Notes under the pieces: generated by a model | What the model was told of the DNA's origin: nothing | What the model saw: only the letters and a program-made list of their open reading frames with translations | Databases searched by the model: none | Made by a program: the position numbers and the translations under genes | Shown here: positions 23,407 through 28,260 of the stretch, piece after piece | Numbering within the stretch: position 1 is the first letter of the stretch | Layout of the letters: every line of letters starts with the position of its first letter | Source: JAGQTE01 sp964648005 | Lineage (GTDB): Bacteria; Actinomycetota; Acidimicrobiia; Acidimicrobiales; Acidimicrobilacustridaceae | Assembly: GCA_964648005.1 (NCBI GenBank) | Contig: CAZYKR010000018.1 | Coordinates: 1 to 28,260, forward strand | DNA length: 28,260 nucleotides | Direction of reading: 5' to 3'

Positions 23407-24312
23407 GTGGACATCGCAGTCACCGGAGCGACCGGCTTCATCGGAACGGCGCTCGTCGACGCCCTGCGCGCCGACGGCCATCGCGTGGCGACGCTCGTGC
23501 GGCGTGCGCCGGCCGCCGGCCAGGACGCCGTGCGGTGGGACCCGGCCGCGGGCACCATCGACGCGGCCTCGCTCGAGGGGATCGACGCCGTCGTGCACCT
23601 CGCCGGCGAGCCGATCGGGGCCCGTCGGTGGAACGACGAGGTCAAACGTCGCATCCTCGACAGCCGCGTGCAGGGCACCGATCTGCTGGCCCGCACGCTT
23701 GCCGATCTCGACCGTCCCCCCGCCGTCCTGCTGAGCGGGTCGGCGATCGGCATCTACGGCGAGCGCGGGGACGAGGTGCTGACCGAGCGGTCGCCGGCGG
23801 GGACCGGCTTCCTCGCCGACGTGGTCACCGCCTGGGAGGCGGCCACGGCGCCCGCCGCCGCCGCGGGCATCCGTGTCGCCCACCTGCGCACGGGCATCGT
23901 GCTGGCGCCCGGCGGCGGGGCGCTGGCCAAGGTCCTGCCACTGTTCCGCTTCGGGCTCGGCGGACGGCTGGGTCCGGGCACGCAGTGGTGGTCATGGATC
24001 TCGCTGACCGATGAGGTCCGCGCCATCCGCTTCCTCCTCGATGCCGACGTCGCGGGCCCGGTCGACCTGACGGCGCCCCAGCCGGTCACCAACGCCGCCT
24101 TCACCAAGGACCTCGGCTCGGTCCTCGGCCGCCCCACCGTGCTCCCCGTCCCCAAGTTCGGGCCGAGCCTGCTGCTGGGCAGCGAGCTCGCCACCGAGCT
24201 GCTGTTCACCAGCCAACAGGTGCTGCCGGCGGTGCTCGAGGACGCTGGCTTCGCCTTCGAGCACGCGGCGCTGACGGACGCCCTGCGCGCCGAGCTCAGG
24301 CGCGACAGGTGA
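23407..24312 (+). CDS. SDR-family epimerase-like protein (TIGR01777/YfcH type)
   Basis: A 301-residue extended SDR. It begins with the nucleotide-binding VTGATGFIGTALVDAL and carries VVHLAGEPIGARRWNDEVKRRI, LLSGSAIGIYGERGDEVLTE, LRTGIVLAPGGGALAKVLPLFRFG and GTQWWSWISLTDEV, the run of motifs that defines the TIGR01777 (YfcH/SulA-like) group. The usual YxxxK is replaced here by a GIYG motif, as in the group. The substrate is unknown. GGAGG (23396-23400) lies 6 nt before the GTG start. It follows the nucleotide-sugar dehydrogenase by 57 bp and may be co-transcribed. Its last 17 bases overlap the convergent Tim44-like gene. Confidence 0.9.
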   Translation: MDIAVTGATGFIGTALVDALRADGHRVATLVRRAPAAGQDAVRWDPAAGTIDAASLEGIDAVVHLAGEPIGARRWNDEVKRRILDSRVQGTDLLARTLADLDRPPAVLLSGSAIGIYGERGDEVLTERSPAGTGFLADVVTAWEAATAPAAAAGIRVAHLRTGIVLAPGGGALAKVLPLFRFGLGGRLGPGTQWWSWISLTDEVRAIRFLLDADVAGPVDLTAPQPVTNAAFTKDLGSVLGRPTVLPVPKFGPSLLLGSELATELLFTSQQVLPAVLEDAGFAFEHAALTDALRAELRRDR

Positions 24313-25444
24313 ACCGCACGCTGCCGTTCAGCTCGGCGTTGAGCAGCGGGTCGGCGCTCGATTGCTCGGGCTTGTAGCCGCTGAACACCAGCGACATCGA
24401 GCCGTCGAGGCCGATCTCGAGCGTCGCCTGCCCCGTGCTGGCCTCGTCCCAGGACTGCGTGACCGACGAGCCGTCCGGGTCGGTGCGTTGGTAGGCGATC
24501 GTGACCAGGGGCTCGATGGCGTTGTCGTAGACCCCTGGACCTTGCTTGCCGTCGGGCACGGCGACGCCGAGCGTGATGGTGCCGGCCGCTCCGCTGCCGG
24601 GCAGCGCCGTGGCCGAGAACCCGGCGAAGCGCGCCACGCTCGAGCAGTCGGTGCTGCCGCCGATCGATCGAGCGTCGGCCGACCGAGCACCCGACAGGGG
24701 TCCACCGAGCACGAGCTCGGCCGTACCGGGCACACCGGCATCGCCGGCCGGGGTGACCAGGCTCACCGACGTCGCCGCAGCAACGGCGTCGGTGTCGGTG
24801 TCGTCGGCGCCGCCGCCGGATGTCGGGCGCACCATGAAGACCGCCACGACCGCCAGCACCGCCACGACGACGGCACCGCCGATGATGGCCAGCGACGCCT
24901 GCCGACTCAAGGTCGTCGTCGGCGTGGCGGCCTTGGTGAACACACGACGCACGATCCACCCGCCGTACGCCAACGGCACGCCGCAGTACTGGCAGACCTC
25001 GGTGCCGCGCACCCGTGGTCCGCCGCAGGTCGGACACTCGGTGCGCGCCGTCTCGTTGATCCACCTTGCGGTGGCGTCGGCGCGCTCGAACCGCCAGTCC
25101 TCCCCGATGACGCCGTGCTCGGCTTCGTCGTCGAGCGCCACCAGACGCACGACGATGTACTGGCCGACCACATCGTCGAGGCCGGCCTCGACGATGCGCG
25201 CAGAGCGCACACCGCTCACCGGTGCGATCCGGACGCCGCCCGACACGCCGGCATCGAAGTTCCGGCGGATCTCCTTGTCGAGGTACGGCCGGATGTCGGT
25301 GCTGTCACCCTCGGCTTGGGCGCGGTGATAGCGCAGGAACAGCCGCCGTGCCTGGGCCAGGAAGAGCTCGTCGTCGAAGGTCGGGTCCGCGTTGCGGATA
25401 CCCCGCATCCCGACTGCCACCTGATCCGCCGTTGCTCTCGCCAT
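24296..25444 (-). CDS. Tim44-like domain protein with zinc ribbon and one membrane helix
   Basis: A 382-residue membrane protein. Residues about 20-130 (DPTFDDELFLAQARRLFLRYHRAQAEGD...LDDEAEHGVIGEDWRFER) read as a Tim44-like alpha+beta domain. A zinc ribbon with Cys137, Cys140, Cys151 and Cys154 follows, then one transmembrane helix (about 186-206). The C-terminal 170 residues are rich in small residues and probably extracytoplasmic, with Cys pairs that could form disulphides. Bacterial Tim44-like proteins are poorly understood, so no function is assigned. The ATG at 25444-25442 follows TAGCCT by 9 nt. Confidence 0.72.
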   Translation of the reverse strand: MARATADQVAVGMRGIRNADPTFDDELFLAQARRLFLRYHRAQAEGDSTDIRPYLDKEIRRNFDAGVSGGVRIAPVSGVRSARIVEAGLDDVVGQYIVVRLVALDDEAEHGVIGEDWRFERADATARWINETARTECPTCGGPRVRGTEVCQYCGVPLAYGGWIVRRVFTKAATPTTTLSRQASLAIIGGAVVVAVLAVVAVFMVRPTSGGGADDTDTDAVAAATSVSLVTPAGDAGVPGTAELVLGGPLSGARSADARSIGGSTDCSSVARFAGFSATALPGSGAAGTITLGVAVPDGKQGPGVYDNAIEPLVTIAYQRTDPDGSSVTQSWDEASTGQATLEIGLDGSMSLVFSGYKPEQSSADPLLNAELNGSVRFTCRA

Positions 25445-25453
25445 GACCCCCCG

Positions 25454-25459
25454 AGGCTA
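25454..25459 (-). promoter_or_regulatory. -10 element of the Tim44-like gene
   Basis: TAGCCT on the minus strand ends 9 nt before the ATG at 25444. The G-run in between could also pair weakly with rRNA, so leaderless initiation is likely but not certain. Confidence 0.4.
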
Positions 25460-25545
25460 GATCGACCGGCGTCGGACGGTGGGAGGTTGACGTCCTCTTT
25501 CGGCCGGGCGCCGCACGGACCCGCCGCCGAGGCTCCGCCGCCGGT

Positions 25546-26016
25546 TCAGCCGTCGATCTGGGTCGCCAGGTAGTTCTCGAGCCCCACCTGGCGGATCAAC
25601 TCGAGCTGCGACTCGATCCAGTCGAGGTGGGCCTCTTCGCCCTGGAGCCGCTCCTCGAGCATGGCTCGGGTGCCGTTGTCGCCGTGCTCGACCGTCAGAG
25701 CGATCGCCCGGTTGTACCGGTCGATGGCGTCGACCTCGAGCTCTGCGTCGATGGTCAGCTGCTCGGCGACGTCCTCGCCGACGCGCACGGGATTGAGGCG
25801 CTGCACGTTGGGCACACCACCCAGGAAGAGGATGCGGTCGATGAGCGCATCGGCGTCACGCATCTCGTCGATCGATTCGGCCCGGATCGTGCCGGCCAGC
25901 TTCCCCAGACCCCAGTGCTCGTTCATCTTGGCGTGGATGAAGTACTGGTTGATCGCCGTCAGCTCGGCGGTGAGGATCTCGTTGAGGACCTCGATGACCT
26001 CGGGGGCACCGTTCAC
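25546..26016 (-). CDS. bfr: Bacterioferritin, with an altered ferroxidase ligand
   Basis: A 24-mer iron-storage protein of 156 residues, the normal length. Conserved are Glu18, Glu51, Glu94, Glu127 and His130 of the dinuclear centre and the haem ligand Met52 in SIDEM. Position 54, His in E. coli and mycobacterial Bfr (EMKHAD, EMRHAE), is Asp here (EMRDAD, codon GAC), so one iron ligand differs. The GTG start at 26016-26014 is chosen because the family begins MxGxPxVI at this point and GAGGT lies 6 nt upstream; a longer upstream extension would be unlike any Bfr. It follows bfd by 63 bp in one operon. Confidence 0.95.
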   Translation of the reverse strand: MNGAPEVIEVLNEILTAELTAINQYFIHAKMNEHWGLGKLAGTIRAESIDEMRDADALIDRILFLGGVPNVQRLNPVRVGEDVAEQLTIDAELEVDAIDRYNRAIALTVEHGDNGTRAMLEERLQGEEAHLDWIESQLELIRQVGLENYLATQIDG

Positions 26017-26043
26017 GTGTCGACCTCGTCTCTGGGTGGTGGG

Positions 26044-26058
26044 CGGCGCAGTGCGCCG
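26044..26058 (-). other. Hairpin between bfd and bfr
   Basis: CGGCGC and GCGCCG pair around a 3-nt loop in the 63-bp gap between the two genes. It may set the relative mRNA stability or termination between bfd and bfr. Confidence 0.3.
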
Positions 26059-26079
26059 GCCCGGGGCAGTCTCGCGCAC

Positions 26080-26268
26080 TCAGCTGGCGAGGCCGACTAC
26101 GACGACCGGCTGCTCGTGGTGCACGAGCCGCTCGATCTCGGGCACGCAGCCGCCGCAGCCGCCGCCGGCCCCGCACCGCTGCGTGACCTCGTCAACGGTC
26201 GTCGCACCCTTGCGCACGGCCTTGCGGATCGCCCGGTCGGAGACAGCTTCGCAGTGGCAGACGATCAT
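26080..26268 (-). CDS. bfd: Bacterioferritin-associated ferredoxin (Bfd)
   Basis: A 62-residue [2Fe-2S] protein that reduces Bfr haem so stored iron can leave. The four cluster cysteines are Cys4, Cys6 (VCHC), Cys38 and Cys41 (GGCGGC); an extra Cys32 precedes the glycine run. The AVSDRAIRKAVRKGATTVDEV segment matches the BFD-like fold. The ATG is preceded by GGAGG, 7 nt upstream. It is first in the bfd-bfr operon and lies behind an operator that resembles an IdeR/DtxR box, so both genes are likely iron-controlled. Confidence 0.93.
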   Translation of the reverse strand: MIVCHCEAVSDRAIRKAVRKGATTVDEVTQRCGAGGGCGGCVPEIERLVHHEQPVVVVGLAS

Positions 26269-26321
26269 CGCTGCCCCTCCGTGCCCCGAAGGCGATCGGT
26301 CTCCAAGACCGCTTTCCGCAT

Positions 26322-26343
26322 GGGGTTAAGGCTACCTAACCCC
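26322..26343 (-). promoter_or_regulatory. Iron-box-like operator overlapping the bfd-bfr -10
   Basis: GGGGTTA and TAACCCC flank an 8-bp spacer. The spacer contains the minus-strand -10 TAGCCT (26334-26329). The 19 bases 26321-26339 match the IdeR consensus TTAGGTTAGSCTAACCTAA at about 13 positions, best in the right half (ACCTAA). A repressor bound here would cover the -10. The 54-nt leader that follows includes a hairpin CGGTC/GACCG (26297-26311). Confidence 0.5.
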
Positions 26344-26395
26344 CGGGGCGCTCGCAAGGCGTCGGGTGGCGCTCGGCAACCCTGCCGGAACGCGA

Positions 26396-26422
26396 CGAGG
26401 GCGCCCCGAAGGGACGCCCTCG
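26396..26422 (-). terminator. Hairpin terminator of the HSD10-like SDR gene
   Basis: CGAGGGCG and CGCCCTCG form a perfect 8-bp stem, with an inner CCC/GGG, 31 nt beyond the SDR stop and before the bfd promoter. It lacks a U-tract. Confidence 0.6.
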
Positions 26423-26452
26423 ACGGCGATCAGGCTGCGGCGCAGCGAGCGA

Positions 26453-27238
<786 letters not shown>

Positions 27239-27246
27239 GGCGTCGC

Positions 27247-27268
27247 AGACTATTGACCAACCGGTCAA
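27247..27268 (-). promoter_or_regulatory. -10 plus TetR-like operator of the SDR gene
   Basis: TTGACC-AACC-GGTCAA (27253-27268) is a perfect inverted repeat with 6-bp arms. On the minus strand it abuts TAGTCT (27252-27247), which ends 8 nt before the ATG. The size and position are typical of TetR-family operators that control fatty-acid degradation genes; no regulator gene is in the window. Confidence 0.5.
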
Positions 27269-27295
27269 GTTGCGAATTCCGCGGCGCGGTCGCCG

Positions 27296-28260
27296 TCACT
27301 TCGGTGCCGTGAACCAACCGAACAGGTCGACGATGACGTGGGTCGACCCGCTGTTGTTGCGGATCTGGATGGTGCGGTCGGGGCCGACCTCGACCGCCAC
27401 GAGGTTTGCCCGGGTCTCACCGGCGGCGAGGTTGAGCGACGACGTCGCCGGGACGGGACCGCTCGGCCACACGGTCAGGTGCGTCGGCGCGGTGGCGATG
27501 CCGGTCACGTTCAGCACGACGGTGTGCGCCAACTCGGGCACGCCGCCACCGAACGACGAGAGGCTGTCCAGCCCGCTGAGGTCGATCGTGCGGGTCTCGC
27601 CCGGGGCGAACGGCTCCACGATCGGGAACGGGAACAGGTCCTCGCCGCGGCTGTCGTAGAGACGTGTCGGCGACGTGTCGGCGAAATGGCCGCCGACGCC
27701 GCCGCCTGTGTCGTACCACCCGACCACGTCGGCGACGAGGTCGACCTGCCCGGTGTTGTTGCCGAGCGACACGGCGCCGGTGGCGCCGACCTTGACCGTG
27801 ACGAGGTTGGCCGACGTCTGGCCCGGCACCAGGTTCAGGTTCGACGCCAAGGGCTTGGACGTCCCTGCAGGCCACGCCGTGACGTGTGTCGGCACGGTCG
27901 GGAAGACGCCGGTGACGTTGAGCACCACCGCCGACACCCCGTCCGCCGGCACGCCGCCGGAACCGGCGACCTGGAGGTCGACCTTGCCGTTGGCGCCGAT
28001 GCGGGCCTTGGGCGCGCCGAGCCCGGCGCGGGTGTCGAGGATGCGCGCCGGGGCGAGCGGATGCAGCGCCGCGCCCTCGGGCACCGGAGCGAAGTCCGCT
28101 GCCGTTGGCGGTCCGGTCGGTGCGCTGTTCGCCACCCACCGCTCCAGGCCGGCGGCGGCCTCCGGCCGGGCGGCGAGGCGCTCGGCGAAGCGGGCGGTGG
28201 CGGCGTCCGCGTCGAGCGGCGCCACCGGCGGGTCCGTCGGGGGGCCGGCGTCGTACCAGC
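27296..28260 (-). CDS. Secreted-type protein with duplicated RILDTR domain (partial, cut by window end)
   Basis: The frame is open to the right edge, so the N-terminus and true start are missing; a GTG at 28225-28223 is only internal. The visible part holds two related domains of about 115 residues. Copy 1 (28060-27710) runs from PARILDTRAGLG through SNLNLVPGQTSANLVTVKVG to VADVVGWYD. Copy 2 (27673-27308) runs from TRLYDSRGED through SSLNLAAGETRANLVAVEVG to VIVDLFGWF and reaches the C-terminus. Such domains are often repeated at the end of large secreted actinobacterial proteins. I know no assigned biochemical function. The Pro-rich stretch before copy 1 suggests a linker from an upstream catalytic or structural domain. 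Confidence 0.75.
   Translation of the reverse strand, partial: WYDAGPPTDPPVAPLDADAATARFAERLAARPEAAAGLERWVANSAPTGPPTAADFAPVPEGAALHPLAPARILDTRAGLGAPKARIGANGKVDLQVAGSGGVPADGVSAVVLNVTGVFPTVPTHVTAWPAGTSKPLASNLNLVPGQTSANLVTVKVGATGAVSLGNNTGQVDLVADVVGWYDTGGGVGGHFADTSPTRLYDSRGEDLFPFPIVEPFAPGETRTIDLSGLDSLSSFGGGVPELAHTVVLNVTGIATAPTHLTVWPSGPVPATSSLNLAAGETRANLVAVEVGPDRTIQIRNNSGSTHVIVDLFGWFTAPK

Noticed and set aside
26297..26311. CGGTC-TCCAA-GACCG hairpin resembling the anticodon arm of tRNA-Trp
   Set aside because: No acceptor, D or T arms can be drawn around it; it fits better as a hairpin in the bfd leader.
27253..27268. TTGACC as a -35 for the SDR gene
   Set aside because: The distance to TAGTCT is only 10 bp, too short for a normal promoter; the inverted repeat is better read as an operator.

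Overview
The window is about 70% GC and bacterial, and its gene content points to Actinomycetota. The 33-residue basic ribosomal protein bS22 is an actinobacterial hallmark. The metG-tatD-rsmA-ispE block followed by glmU is the standard actinobacterial housekeeping neighbourhood, and the lpd-sucB-lipB-lipA block resembles the mycobacterial dlaT-lipB-lipA arrangement. I infer a deep-branching actinobacterium, perhaps Acidimicrobiia, from overall gene style only; nothing here proves the class.

Layout. 1-588: start of glmU (minus, cut by the window edge). 642-713: tRNA-Gln(UUG). 765-1658: alpha/beta hydrolase. 1719-1820: bS22. 1780-5678: metG-tatD-rsmA-ispE operon (minus), whose last gene overlaps bS22 tail to tail. 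5688-8478: cobalamin adenosyltransferase and two divergent AI-2E-type permeases sharing a symmetric promoter. 8534-9165: VapBC-like toxin-antitoxin pair. 9231-12722: B12-dependent methionine synthase MetH. 12734-15866: a SHOCT protein with KPV repeats, a 280-bp intergenic region rich in inverted repeats, an unknown multi-spanning membrane protein, and an orphan substrate-binding lipoprotein. 15910-20406: lpd, sucB-type E2, and one reading frame fusing LipB and LipA. 20579-24312: secreted M23 peptidase, a 30-32 residue membrane peptide, a UDP-GlcNAc-6-dehydrogenase-like enzyme and a TIGR01777-type SDR. 24296-26268: Tim44-like zinc-ribbon membrane protein, bacterioferritin and Bfd. 26453-28260: HSD10-like SDR and a secreted-type protein with a duplicated domain, cut by the right edge.

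How the genes work together. MetG, MetH and the adenosyltransferase link methionine and B12 use. The LipB-LipA fusion would lipoylate the E2 encoded 5 bp upstream, whose dihydrolipoyl group the adjacent Lpd reoxidises. Bfd and Bfr form an iron storage and release pair behind an iron-box-like operator.

The most striking non-coding signal is promoter architecture. At least twelve start codons without a Shine-Dalgarno sequence have a TANNNT hexamer (often TAGNNT) ending 6-10 nt upstream, as expected for leaderless mRNAs. Two of these regions are divergent and built on perfect palindromes: a 13-bp one between the AI-2E permeases, and an uninterrupted 30-bp one between the membrane peptide and the nucleotide-sugar dehydrogenase, with start codons placed symmetrically on each side. 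No insertion sequence, CRISPR array, phage or rRNA was seen. All functional calls come from reading the sequence; no database search was run.
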